A DNA stretch of 64,000 nucleotides from Phymatolithon calcareum (Eukaryota > Rhodophyta > Florideophyceae > Hapalidiales). Every line of letters starts with the position of its first letter. The stretch's first letter is position 1. The notes beneath the pieces were generated by a model. That model worked only from the letters and a program-made list of their open reading frames with translations, did not search any database and had not been told where the DNA came from. The stretch spans positions 1,922,001-1,986,000 of the forward strand of contig OZ345379.1 of assembly GCA_977006965.1 (NCBI GenBank), given 5' to 3'. Of this stretch, positions 44,058 through 55,164 are shown piece by piece. The translations under genes and the position numbers were made by a program.

Positions 44058-44566
44058 GCACTACAAGCAATTCAACGATCCAGGGTCTATTCTCGTGCCA
44101 GAAGGAGAATCATCATGGAGATTAGCATCGTACAGCTTGTTCAAAATGAGTTCAGGAAGATCCGCAATTTTTGGAAGAGTTTTGAATATACGGATAGCGC
44201 AGGCGACGTTTAAAATAGGCACAAGGTGGACACTTATTCTTCAATATTTTCACCTTTTCGAGAACACATTGGTTCTGTCTCGATCGATGGTACCAAGTCG
44301 CTCTGCCGTAGTGGTGTATTCAATCTATAAATACATCAATAAGCAGTTTCAGTCCGTATCGTGAACAATTCAGGCGCAAAGGAGCTTTCATATTTGTTTG
44401 AGATTTCTGAAACATATTCATATTTACCTCGCTAAATTCACAGCCGGAACGTTTGGCAGAGATCTAGCAGTACGATTAATACGGACCAAATCACCACCAA
44501 AAACTCCATACGGCATCAAGCAGGCCGAAGGGAGAGTATGGGACGGGGCGCCCTCCCGCAGGAATC

Positions 44567-44965
44567 ATGCGCGATGCACAGGTAGAGCAAGATGCTCTTC
44601 GTATTCTATCTTTCGAAGCACTTAAGGATGCTGTTCTCGCATCTGATTGGGATCTAATGTCAAAAACTTGTGTCATGTTCGGTCGAAAGTATCTATCCGT
44701 GTCTTCGAAACGAGGCGGCGTACCAGTGCACGGTATTTTTCTTGCGAATTTGGCCGTTGACACATGTTTTGCCGGAAACCTTCTCGCAATGATAACGGTG
44801 CTCGAGATTGACAAAAATGCAGAGGAGAATACAGTCGAGTTCGTCCTAGAAGCAATGAACGAATTTGAGGAATATTTCCCGGACGAAAAAATGAATACAA
44901 TGGAGAACATCCGCCACATTATTAACAGTGTTTCTGAAGTTTCTGAGAAAGCCTTCGGAATGTAA
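44567..44965 (+). CDS. Small acidic hypothetical protein
   Basis: 132 residues from ATG 44567. Helical and acidic, with segments DALRILSFEALKDAVLASDW and NTVEFVLEAMNEFEEYFPDE. No family recognised. The complementary minus-strand ORF has poorer composition, so this strand is preferred. It lies between the helicase (opposite strand) and the 70-bp repeat array. Confidence 0.45.
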   Translation: MRDAQVEQDALRILSFEALKDAVLASDWDLMSKTCVMFGRKYLSVSSKRGGVPVHGIFLANLAVDTCFAGNLLAMITVLEIDKNAEENTVEFVLEAMNEFEEYFPDEKMNTMENIRHIINSVSEVSEKAFGM

Positions 44966-45394
44966 CAAAGCAAGGTAGCACCGCTTCGAAGGTTCTCCAA
45001 GAGTAAAATTCCGCACTGCAGATTGACTTGTGACTTTTCTAGTATCATATGCATCATGTGACGCTGGTGGAAGCTCTGTGAGATTTTCTAGTCTCACACA
45101 TGCATCGTTTTCGGGATCGTTCAGAGACTAAGTACAGTTTCGACTGATTTTTCATAGAATGGAAACATAAATGTTGATGAACTGTTCTCGTTATGCACCC
45201 TCTGATATTCCGTGAATAGTTCATGTGTCAATAACAGAACTGTTCCGTGAACTGTTCTCGCGATAGAACTAGCCACAGTGATAAGATACTCTCGTATAGA
45301 AATACAAAATTAGCTACACTTAGAGAAATAGGGACTGTGAATCTTTCTGCACATTTCAGATAGTCGAACAAACTGTTGAAGGAATGTTAGTCTG

Positions 45395-45960
45395 TGCATC
45401 ACGAGAGCAGTTCATCAAATACCTACGATGGCATAACACGAACTGTTCACCGAAGGGCAGTGAGTTCATTTCGTGAAAAGTTCATCAAATACCTCCGATG
45501 GCATAACACGAACTGTTCACGGAATGGCAGTGAGTGCATTCCGTGAACAGTTCATCAAATACCTACTGTAGCATAACGCGAACTGTTCATGGAATGTCAG
45601 TGAGTGCATTCCGTGAACTGTTCATCAAATAGCTGTGATCGCATTCAACGAACTGTTCACGGAATGCCAGTGAGAGCAGTACCTGAACAGTTCATCTATG
45701 ATCGCATTACGCGAACTGTTCGCAGAAGGCCAGTGAGTGCATTACGTGAACAGTTCATCATATAGCTATGATCGCATTACACGAACTGTTCACGGAATCT
45801 CAATGGGAGCATTAGGTGAACAGTTCATTAAATATCTATGATCTGATTACACGAAGTGTTCAATGACTGCCGCTGGTTGCATATCGTGAACCGTTCAGCA
45901 AATCCCTGTTCTCATTGCATGAACTGTTCACGTAATTCCAGAGAATGAATCTGAACAAAT
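45395..45960. repeat. 70-bp tandem array with two GAACWGTTC dyads per unit
   Basis: GAACTGTTCA(C/T) starts at 45440, 45510, 45580, 45650, 45713, 45783, 45853 (degenerate) and 45921, a 70-bp period with one 63-bp unit. Between these, GTGAACAGTTCATC recurs, so each unit holds the 9-bp dyad GAACWGTTC twice, about 35 bp apart. Isolated copies also lie outside the array at about 45179, 45240-45262, 46040 and 47110. Regular spacing plus dyad symmetry suggests protein-binding iterons (inference). Confidence 0.85.
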
Positions 45961-46133
45961 GATTATTTATTTCCTAAGCAAATCTGGAATTGACAAAATT
46001 CCTTTGGCCTTATACCATCTCAAGAAGCTATTTCGTTTCGCGAACTGTTCATGGTATCTCGTTTGAGGTCATATGGAATTGAGAAAAAACATTCCCTTTG
46101 TACAGCTGCAAAAAGGAAAAGATCGATGGTAAC

Positions 46134-46922
46134 ATGGAGCGCACTGGTACTGCTCGTGCTATTCAAGGAGGTGGCAGCGGTGCCGGATTCCAGGTTCCAA
46201 GACAAGTAATTCGGTTTGAAAATGCGTTCATGAATATCGGAAAGCCAATGTTTTCCTTGGCAAGAGCCAATTTGGAACGAGCGAAGAAAGATGGGAAAAA
46301 TATAATGCGCAACTGGTCAAACGAGCTCATAGAGCGATTGTTCATCATTTACAATCGAAAATCACTTCAAGGAATGACCGAGAGGCCACAAGGGATTCGA
46401 GATGATTGCCGTAACGATGGGGTAGGATCCAATGCTCTTCGGTGCAATGATTTTGCTCGCCCAACTCGCCCAACTTCTTGTCAAGGAAAAAATACATTTG
46501 TATTACCGGCCTCGGTGGAAGAAGTCAATAGAACCAATTCTCCAATACGCAAGCGTCAAAATACGCGTACAGCAATCGCGAAGTATATTCCTCGGCTGCC
46601 GAAGAATATAGAAGATGTTATCGAAATTTGGCGCCACGGCGTTCTGGATCACGGCATTGCTCCTGTTCGAGAATTAATCGACCTTACGCTTCGAAAAAGG
46701 CTAATTCAGAACTATTCACCATATGGGTGGGTTAATAGTGGACAAAAGAGGCAGTTTAATCGGTTCAAGTGCCTAATCAAGATTGTGGCTCTTGAAAAAT
46801 CTCTTTCCATAACAGAAGTGGGCATGGACTTAGAATGGATGGAAGCGGTTCTACAATTTCATGAGAAGTGGAAAATTCAAGAGAACAATCAGTCCCTCTC
46901 GTATCTTGTTAACAATTATTAG
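46134..46922 (+). CDS. Protein with GCR1-like DNA-binding domain
   Basis: 262 residues from ATG 46134; the frame is open a little further upstream without another ATG. Residues about 153-228 read PRLPKNIEDVIEIWRHGV ... PVRELIDLTLRKRL ... YGWVNSGQKRQFNRFKCLIKI. This is the pattern of the GCR1_C domain (VxxxWxxG...; W....R.F.R...I) found in yeast Gcr1, in Crypton recombinase-linked proteins and in many element-borne regulators. A central basic segment and a Gly-rich N-terminus surround it. A sequence-specific DNA-binding role is inferred. It begins just past the 70-bp dyad array, an obvious candidate target. Upstream exons cannot be excluded. Confidence 0.6.
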   Translation: MERTGTARAIQGGGSGAGFQVPRQVIRFENAFMNIGKPMFSLARANLERAKKDGKNIMRNWSNELIERLFIIYNRKSLQGMTERPQGIRDDCRNDGVGSNALRCNDFARPTRPTSCQGKNTFVLPASVEEVNRTNSPIRKRQNTRTAIAKYIPRLPKNIEDVIEIWRHGVLDHGIAPVRELIDLTLRKRLIQNYSPYGWVNSGQKRQFNRFKCLIKIVALEKSLSITEVGMDLEWMEAVLQFHEKWKIQENNQSLSYLVNNY

Positions 46923-47125
46923 AAAAGTCCTCCTGTGCTCTAGACATCACCTTAATAAAGCGGCATACGAGTAGCTTCTGTGAAGATACTTAGCCTTCCC
47001 TCTAACCGGTCTTGGATGCGAGAACAGTTTGCAACTCTCATATGAAAAATTTTCGTGAATTATTTAAGAAAATCGGAGCTTTATGCAAAATATCAGTATG
47101 AAATGTATCGCGAACAGTTCATTGA

Positions 47126-47519
47126 AAAATCGGCTAGGATAAATGGTAGGACTCATGGGCAATTCAGGAAATTCTTGGCAAGGAATACGTTTTTGAGCTG
47201 CTTCGGGAGATTTCAAGTATCAAGTACGACACTTCAACTGCTACACCTTCAAAATCCGCATAGAACCACGCATTCTGGCCAACCGTTTCAGCAACATCAC
47301 CAATATGCAAAATTCGACTGAAATCGCCTGTTTCTTGAACGAATAGTTCATGAGAAGCAAAGCTATATTCGAAAAGTTATAAATATGCCAACGTCAATAT
47401 CAGAAGGATTTCAGAAATTGTTCATGGTGACCCAGGAAGATCTTCTTAATTTCGACGTGTTGCTTGAAGGCTGCACAACTCAGACTGTATGCATTTTCCT
47501 CCCTTCCGTGCAAATCTGA
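47126..47519 (+). pseudogene. Coding-like fragments, unidentified
   Basis: After an AG at about 47150 one frame reads WAIQEILGKEYVFELLREIS to a TAG near 47264. In another frame from 47322 it reads LFLERIVHEKQSYIRKVI and FQKLFMVTQEDLLNFDVLLE to TGA 47517-47519. The two stretches look like exons of one protein or a frameshifted gene. No family assigned. Confidence 0.3.
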
Positions 47520-47753
47520 CTGCAGAATCTCGTGCATTGTTTTTCAGATGTTTCTTTGAATTTCTCGTGTAGTAAGATGCCGAAAGCCCTGACGAGCTTA
47601 CAGTCACGAGCTATAGCTTAGTGTGACACAGTATGATGTTCCAGCAATTAACAAGTGCTTATAATTTTATTTTATTTCAATAGAGTGACAGGCACATGTG
47701 GTCCCTCGTATGCGGCGTTTTTGGGTGGGAGCAGGGGCGGGCAGATTTCAGCT

Positions 47754-48487
47754 AATGAACAAGATTCCGGCGCGAGCGCCCGTGCCCGCGCTGGCGCAAG
47801 TGGCCGCAGCAGCAACGCGCTTCTTCCGACGGTAATTCCGTCGGAAATGGCTGGCGCGATCGCGAACGCGCCCGCCTGGGACGCGGCAAATCGAAAACTT
47901 GCCACGCTCGAAATGCCAGACCCAACCCCGCCGTCGCTGGATTTCGAAGAAATCTTGCGAATTTAAGCGGATTTGATACAGGCCGGTAATGATAACCGGT
48001 CCAGCTACCCGTGCAGCTGTGCGTCACAGGAAGGAGCCAAGAGCTCAGTCAGGAATTTTTCCCCGCTACATTGAAGGGTTTTTTGAAATGACAAGAGCTG
48101 TGCTCCGGCCTCCCCATGGAAGAAGACTATCACCTTGTGGTAGTATGGTAGTACATGGATTCCGCCCTGTGTGGTGTGCCGCAACGCTCAAGGAAGCTGG
48201 GAGAGAAGACAGAAGGAAATGAAAGAAGGCAGAGAGATGATTAGCTACCGTGAACGTCATAAATGGTTTCCAACCCGAGACATCCATTTGAAGAACGGCG
48301 AATGAAGATTGGCTGCGTAGCGATATGGATGTTAAGCTGCGCCAGGGTCTGCCTGCACCTTGTGCATCTTGGACAGCTGTTGTGACATCAAGTACCACTC
48401 GTATCTGTTAAGGTCTACTGTAGCCTTAAGGATGCGGAGTTGTTTTATCAACTTCGAGAAATCCCGCAATAAAAGAAAGAAAGAAAG
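47754..48487 (+). mobile_element. (AAAG)n-tailed retroposon, copy 1
   Basis: From AATGAACAAGATTCCGGCG to CGCAATAAAAGAAAGAAAGAAA it matches 60579-61301 closely. An ORF tail shared by both (SSNALLPTVIPSEMAGAIAN ... SLDFEEILRI) ends near 47966, followed by about 500 bp of non-coding 3' sequence and an AATAAA signal beside the tail. The tail abuts the start of duplication copy 2. The 5' sequences of the two copies differ, so the 5' boundary is uncertain. Confidence 0.7.
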
Positions 48488-50001
48488 GTCCTGTAGCTCT
48501 CTTATTTAGTGGTCTCTAGAGAACAGTGCGCTCACTAAAAGCATCAACGGACTTTATTAAAATGTAGAGAACTCACAAACATGTCAACATGATCTAGCAC
48601 TTGGTACCCTTACATGATTGGGTATTACAATTTCAACCTCTCTGCAGCAGTCTGCAGCTCCTGTAAAGCGGAATCCCCCATCTCATAGCAAGGCCATAAA
48701 GCCTACTCGTGCTATCTCTGAGCATTTCGATTGGCGGCTTCGGACCATCAACGACTTTTCCGTTGTCCATAACAACCACTAGGTCGCATTCCACAACTGT
48801 ACGAATCCGGTGCGCAATTATGATCAGTGTGCTTCCGTGTAGACCATCACGAAGTGCTCTTTGCAGATGCATATCCCTTTCATAGTCCACGTAGCTGCTT
48901 GCTTCATCCAGCACCACAATTTGAGACTTTTCCAGAAGTGCACGGGCAACACAAACGAGCTGTCGTTCTCCTGCGGATAGATTCGATCCGGCATGGCTTA
49001 CTTCATAGTTCAATGAATGCGAATGATTCAGTCCAACCATTCTCAAAGCATTATGCAAAGCGACTTTCGAGTAAACCCCGCGAGGGTCAAGATTGGACTC
49101 CAGTGTCCCTCGGAATAGCCCTGGATCTTGAGGTACTGTGGCAATAGATGAGCGTAAGAGTGAAATGCCTACGCACGAAATATCGACGCCGTCAATCGTA
49201 ACTTGTCCGCCGCATATCTCAGTCATTCGAAGAAGAACGCTCAGAATGGAGCTCTTTCCTGCACCGGTCCGACCGACCACTCCAATGCGTTTTCCAGCCG
49301 GTATCTTCAGGTTGAGTTCGTGCAGCACGATGGGAGTGTGTGGTCGGTATCGCATTTCGACATCCTTAAACTCGATATTCCCCGATTGTGGCCAACCAGT
49401 TTGTCTTAGAAACGTATCCATTTCACCACGGAGCTTTCCTCTCTCGCTCGGGATCTTGTAAATGTACTCATGGATTCTCTCAACAACAATCATGTCCGCG
49501 TCAGCCTGCCCCCACATCATGCATAAATACGGCAAAGGGTTCGCCAGTCGGAGCGCCCAGGTCAAACACAGTCCAGCCAAAGCCGGGCTGATAGCATTTC
49601 GAGCTCCGCAAGCTGCTGCCGCTGCCGTAAATACCACGACTGAAGATACCATTTGTAATCACTGGGAGTGTTAAGATAAGGAATGGGTTTATCTTGAAAA
49701 GGGGTGATCTCTCTCCGATGAGAAGATGAGATGAGATGCTCCAGTCTAAGGTGCGATTTAGGATCGCCGCTTAAATAGAGCAGGGGCGAGAAATGCACAC
49801 CCTGTTCAAAGAGGGGGAGCACTAACAGACACTACTCTAACAATCCCAATTGGTTGGTATGTTCTCCCTGAGAGTGTAAGTGTCGCTAATTACACTCGTG
49901 CAGCATTGCGTGTCTACAGTGCCCCATACACTCGAAGAGTGTATTAATCATTGATGCGCAATGTTTGCTTGGCCTTCTTCGCCAGCTTTTTCTTGCGTGT
50001 A

Positions 50002-50330
50002 TTGGACCCCGTCCTTCTTCGCCAGCTTTTACCGACCTTGATTTGGACCCCGTCCTTCTTCGCCGCTTTTTCCGGCCTTGGTTTGGACCCCGTCCTTCTT
50101 CGCCGCTTTTTCCGGCCTTCGTTTGGACCCCGTCCTTCTTCGCCGCTTTTTCCGACCTTGAGTTGGACCCCGTCCTTCTTCGCCGCTTTTTCCGAACTTG
50201 AGTTGGACCCCGTCCTTCTTCGCCGCTTTTTCCGGCCTTGATTTGGACCCCGTCCTTCTTCGCCGCTTTTACCGACCTTGAGTTGGACCCCGTCCTTCTT
50301 CGCCGCTTTTCCCGGCCTTGATTTGGACTT
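50002..50330. repeat. 40-bp tandem repeat inside the short LTR element
   Basis: TTTGGACCCCGTCCTTCTT recurs at 50042, 50082, 50122, 50162, 50202, 50242 and 50282 (exactly 40 bp), about eight units. Because 40 is not a multiple of three, it is not a coding repeat. Confidence 0.9.
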
Positions 50331-50340
50331 TTACTGGTCC

Positions 50341-50700
50341 GCGAATATCATTTGTGTTGATTGCCACACAAATCTGCGATGACCTTCACCTCCTCATTGC
50401 CGGAGATATAGATAGGTTCCTTCTATGAATTGGTTGCTCCTTCCAATCCATGTTTGCGTTCCTTCTGGAACGTCTTTCTTTCAATTCGGGCTCCGGTTGC
50501 CTGCCTTGAATTTTTTTTTTGTTTCGCGAATATCATTTGTGTTGATTGCCACACAAATCTACGCTGACCTTCTCCTCCTTATTGCCGGAGATATAGATAG
50601 GTCCCTTCTCTGAATTGGTTGCCGCTGCCAATCCATATTTGCGTTCCTTCTGGAACGTCTTTGTTTCAATTCGGGCTCCGGTTGCCGTCCTTGATTTTTT
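50341..50700. repeat. About 184-bp tandem duplication inside the short LTR element
   Basis: The stretch from GCGAATATCATTTGTGTTGATT near 50341 repeats near 50525, including CCGGAGATATAGATAGG and CCTTCTGGAACGTCTTT. Two copies with scattered differences. Confidence 0.8.
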
Positions 50701-53700
50701 TCGCAACAATCGAAGTCGCTTAGGAAGTAAACTCCAGAATCCTTGCCGCCGCATGTTCGGTGCGCATTGGCATTCGAAGACTGTGTAGAGCCTTCTCTCT
50801 TGTCGATGACTCTGTGTACGATACCACCGTCATCGCCGGGGCTTCCTTCTTCTTCTCGTTGACCTCATCATCGTACCGTTTCCTCGCCTTCAAAAACCTT
50901 GTCACAACTCTTGGGTCGAGACTCCGTAAAATCGGGTGGCTCACGGGTTGGAATAGCGCGGCGGTTGGTTGCCGATCGGTAGGTTGCGCCGACGAAAGAC
51001 TTCCGCTTCCCATGGTTCGATGGTCATCCATTTCCAATTCAAACTTGGACAATCTTCGTCTTAACACTCAAACATTCTCCTGCAGGAAAGAAATTTCTGT
51101 AATCACTGGGAGTGTTAAGATAAGGAATGGGTTTATCTTGAAAAGGGGTGATCTCTCTCCGATGAGAAGATGAGATGAGATGCTCCAGTCTAAGGTGCGA
51201 TTTAGGATCGCCGCTTAAATAGAGCAGGGGCGAGAAATGCACACCCTGTACAAAGAGGGGGAGCACTAACAGACACTACTCTAACAATCCCAATTGGTTG
51301 GTATGTTCTCCCTGAGAGTGTAAGTGTCGCTAATTACACTCGTGCAGCATTGCGTGTCTACACATTGACACTTGAGAATATAGCATCCGCCTGGCAAGCT
51401 CATTTGGAAGAGATGCCTGCGTAGACTCATCAATTGCTTTGGATATTTTCTCAAACGCTTCCGCTTGCTTTCCAAAAGCCCTTAAAATTGGTAATCCTGA
51501 ACAGAACTCAGAAAAGTTTGAAAGCAAAATTGACCAGCGCGTAGAGTTGATCCGCACGATGTCTCGCTTTGTCTTTCCGTAATCCCGCAGTATACCGATA
51601 TAGAGAGCACAAAGCACAGGAGCAGCAAGCAAAATTCCAGGCGTCACGGCCGATATAACAATATAAGTCATAATGACGCGAATGCCGATATCTGAAGACG
51701 CTGCAATTAGCCGCCGCAAGCCACTGTCAAGCCTCATCATATCCCCAGAGAACCTGCTTAGAATCCGCCCCACTGGAGTCTCATCGAGCCAAGAAACCGG
51801 TGCGGTCAGAACAGATTCCAACAATAGGTCATGCACCAAAAACGAGCAAGATACGAATCCGTTGCTGATGATTATTTCTGCAATTAGCTGAATACCAGAT
51901 CCGACGCAGCAGATGACCAGGTATATCCCAATGTAGTACAATACACTTTCCCGAGGTAGAGATGAGCCTGTCCCGTACGCCGTAATGTAGCTTTCCATTA
52001 TCGACGAAAAGAACCCAAGCCAGGCGTCTGCTGACAAGAAAACAAGATGCATTCCCACCATTCCGACTAAAGACAGCACTGGATATGAGAGGCCTGCCAG
52101 AGATAAATACCATCCATACAGCTGTACTCCAATATTTCCCGTTTCCCTGTTCTCTTCGTGCACTAGAACTCCTTCCGAGAGTATCTTGCGCTTCTCAGAC
52201 ACGGCATGCTCTGGACTGTCGTCGACGACCTCGCTGTGTGCATCACGCGACATAGCAATACTGCACCCTGAAGTCACTTCGACAATTTTCCCTTTCTCCA
52301 TTTGCACAACCCAGTCCGCTCTGCTGCAGAGGTCTTCCCGGTGTGTGACAAGCACTCTTGTCTTCCCGTCAAGCATACCTCCCCTTGCCAAAACAGAAGC
52401 AAACACGTGCTCCCCGACGTGGGCGTCCAGAGCACTCAGTGGGTCATCCAAAAAGTAGCACTCGGCATTCGCATAGACGGCGCGAGCAAGTGCAACACGA
52501 GCCCGCTGCCCCCCAGACAACGTCGTGCCTCGCTCTCCGATTTCAGTGGCGTCACCTGCTGGCAAAGCTTCAATGTCCGGTAGGAGACCACAAGCACTCA
52601 CGGTGCGCCGATAGCGGTCTTCATCAATTGGCGTGTTAAGGTTAGAGTTGGATCCACAACGGAACAAAATGTTCTCCTGGATTGAAGCGTTTAGAATCCA
52701 TGGAATTTGAGTTGTGTACGCCACAAACGATGCACTGAGACAGGGTGACCGAGAGTGAGAATGCTTGTCTGGAATATAAGCCATTTCCCCCAAGAATGCA
52801 CTGAGAAGAGAACCTAACGCGTCCGAAGAGAAAAATGGTTAGTTCTCAGATCAGAATCAGGGCGCGGCGATAGGCAAACACTGACATGACTTACTCTTTC
52901 CGCATCCCACGGGGCCACGAACTATGATAAGGCTTCCCTTCGGCAGCTGGAATCGTACGTTCCTCAAAATCGGAGTGAACCCATCCTTAGCTGTAGTGTT
53001 CGATCCAGTTTCCAACAAGTCGTTTCCATTAAGCGCCCCATACGTAGGGATACGATTTCCATCTAGCAAACTGGTTTCCTCGCTTTCCTCGTCTTCATCG
53101 CCTCCACCAGTGCTGCTCAGCCATCCGATTGTTCCACCATCAATTCGTCCAGCAGAATCTTCTAGTAGCAATGCTTCTTTCACTTCTCGCCCGGGGCATT
53201 CCTCTCCATCCAGGAACTTTCCAAGTCTTTCCATGCTCACAGCAGCCTGCATTGCACATGCGGAAATAACTGGCATGAGACCGAGCGGCACCTTCATAAT
53301 CTCAATAACGGCAAGGCATGGAAAGATGATATCCGATGTGAGAGCAGGAGACCCGGGAATGACTCCCGCCAGCCAGAATGCAGCAATTCCGGTCAAGACT
53401 GGTGCAATATCCCACAGCGAGTAGGAAACGGCTTCCATGAGGCAAGCCTCACGTAGAATCTTTATCTGGCCATCCCGATGTATGCGGACATCTCGAGAAA
53501 GTACGTCTTCCCATGCACCCATCTTTGCCTGTCGCAACACGTCCATGAGACCTGATAGCGCACGCATACGGGAATCTGAAAGCTCATACATCTTCGCGTA
53601 CAGCCGCTCCTCACGAAGCACCACTCCGTACATTGCAAAAGTTGCGAGCACCATGCTGACTAGTGCACCCAAAGCGGCCATACCGAGAAACTTGAAAAGC

Positions 53701-54559
53701 AGTACGGTGGACAGAATGATCTGCAGAGGGCCCGACCATATGAAGTGAGCATACGTCAGAAGTTCGGGGCCGATGCGACGCGCATCAAGCGCGAGCGCCG
53801 AAACCAGCTCCCCGGTACCTCGCACTCCGGTGCGAAGACGTAACATCTTTCTGGAAATGAGTAACATGGCTGTCGTCTGAACGCGAACTCCTGCACGCAC
53901 ACAGAACGCCATTGATTGAGGACCGACAATGACCGTTGAGAGGAAGCGTAAGAAAAACAGAAGGAATACATAGGCAGCGCCAATACAGAATGACGAGCTG
54001 GGTGAGCTGTTTATCCAAAGCAATAGCTCACGCAGAATCAGCGGGAGTACAAGAGAGAGCAAGACTTCTAGCAGGGCGAGCGGAGCAGAGACTAAAAGAA
54101 GATTCGATGCAACTTGAAGCAACGTCAAGTAGAGAGATGGTTTCTTGGTTGTCGTGCTAGAAATTTGGTCATCCCAGTGCGGAAAGGCAATTCGGGAGAT
54201 GGCAGCTGAGGACATTTCATGTGGGAGCGGAGGCAGATCTGAAGGATCCAGGGATTTTACAGCACCAATCGAGAAAACTGCCCGGAGTTCTGAGAATGTT
54301 ACGTGATTGAAGAAAGCGCTCAGATCCATTGCGTGGGAAATTTGTGGGAGCAGACTTCGCTAGCGAAATCCTTCAGTGAAGATCGGAGACAATAGTTAAG
54401 TGCAATGTGGCGAACTCCAAAATGTTAGGGTCTACGAATGCCAGGAGATCAAAATTTATATTGGTATTAAAATACCTTTGCAAGTGCCAATAGTTGGATC
54501 AAGAGATGACAACTGTCTAATCTAAACTGTAGGAGCCAGGGATCACCCACATTTGCTTA

Positions 54560-54772
54560 GCTGCAGCTCAGCAAATCTAGGTGATCCCTTTCCGGCTGCA
54601 GCTCAGCAAATCTAGGTGATCCCTTGCCGGCTGCAGCTCAGCGAATCTAGGTGATCCCTTGCCGGCTGCAGCTCAGCGAATCTAGGTGATCCCTTGCCGG
54701 TTGCAGCTCAGCAAACCTAGGTGATCCCTTGCCGGCTGCAGCTCAGCAAACCTAGGTGATCCCTTTCCGGCC
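54560..54772. repeat. 35-bp tandem repeat upstream of ABC copy 2
   Basis: Same six-unit array as at 14522-14735, with GCTGCAGCTCAGC every 35 bp. It lies about 230 bp upstream of the transporter ATG. Confidence 0.9.
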
Positions 54773-55164
54773 GAGCACTATTCCAGTGGTCACCACACAG
54801 TAGGTAAGACGATAGAGGTTCCAAACCTTCCCCACCGCCTATGGCAGACGGTAGGTTTCAACTGTCTAAACACTGGAAGGTAGCAACTGCGGAAACCTTG
54901 CCCGTATATTCGTAAGATTGTGAGGCTTTTTACTTCAATTGAAAAAAACTATTCCAGTGGTGCCATGATAAACCACCCGATTGGATGTTGACCTCAATCT
55001 AGTGCCGTGCTCATCGGTCAGCGCATTGCAATGGTCAATGCCAACAGTGTGATGAGGTGCGCTTGCCCAGATCGTCGTCCTCCGAGGGTCTGGGCCTTTA
55101 TACCCTAATGTCTGCTACGTGTAGCGCCTATCATGACAATAATCTGCCTGCTCGTGACAAGTTC

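Larger units (their letters stand above)
49654..51362 (-). mobile_element. Short non-autonomous LTR retrotransposon (1.7 kb) inside the ABC gene
   Basis: Two 265-bp direct repeats (49654-49918; 51098-51362) start TGTAATCACTGG and end GTGTCTACA, differing at one base by eye (TTCAAAG/TACAAAG). Flanking CATT occurs on both sides (49650-49653; 51363-51366). Copy 1 has the uninterrupted site ATACCATTGACAC. The interior of 1179 bp lacks pol. A minus-strand frame at 50720-51067 (ILRSLDPRVVTRFLKARKRYDDEV) looks like a gag remnant, suggesting minus orientation. Confidence 0.9.
48633..54329 (-). pseudogene. ABCC (MRP-type) ABC transporter, copy 2, interrupted
   Basis: Same gene as at 10300-14291. ATG 54327-54329 opens an unbroken TMD1 plus the start of NBD1 to the intron at 52814-52894. 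From 52813 the frame continues (SLLSAFLGEMAYIPDKHS) through NBD1 and into TMD2. There the short LTR element 49654-51362 interrupts it. Beyond the insertion TMD2 and NBD2 resume (49652-48633). Near 48683 one C is lost compared with copy 1, replacing the last residues (copy 1 MEMGDSALQEL; copy 2 RWGIPLYRSC). So copy 2 keeps the 5' half that is broken in copy 1. It is not functional unless the LTR element is spliced out. Confidence 0.9.

Noticed and set aside
44491-45057. 188-codon minus-strand ORF
   Set aside because: Shadow of the 44567-44965 plus ORF, with unlikely Ser/Arg-rich composition.
45395-45960. CRISPR-like repeat array
   Set aside because: Units are tandem with no unique spacers, and the genome is eukaryotic.
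48066-48398. 110-codon minus ORF also found at 60873-61217
   Set aside because: Conserved only because the retroposon is repeated; no motif, and it lies in the 3' non-coding part of the element.
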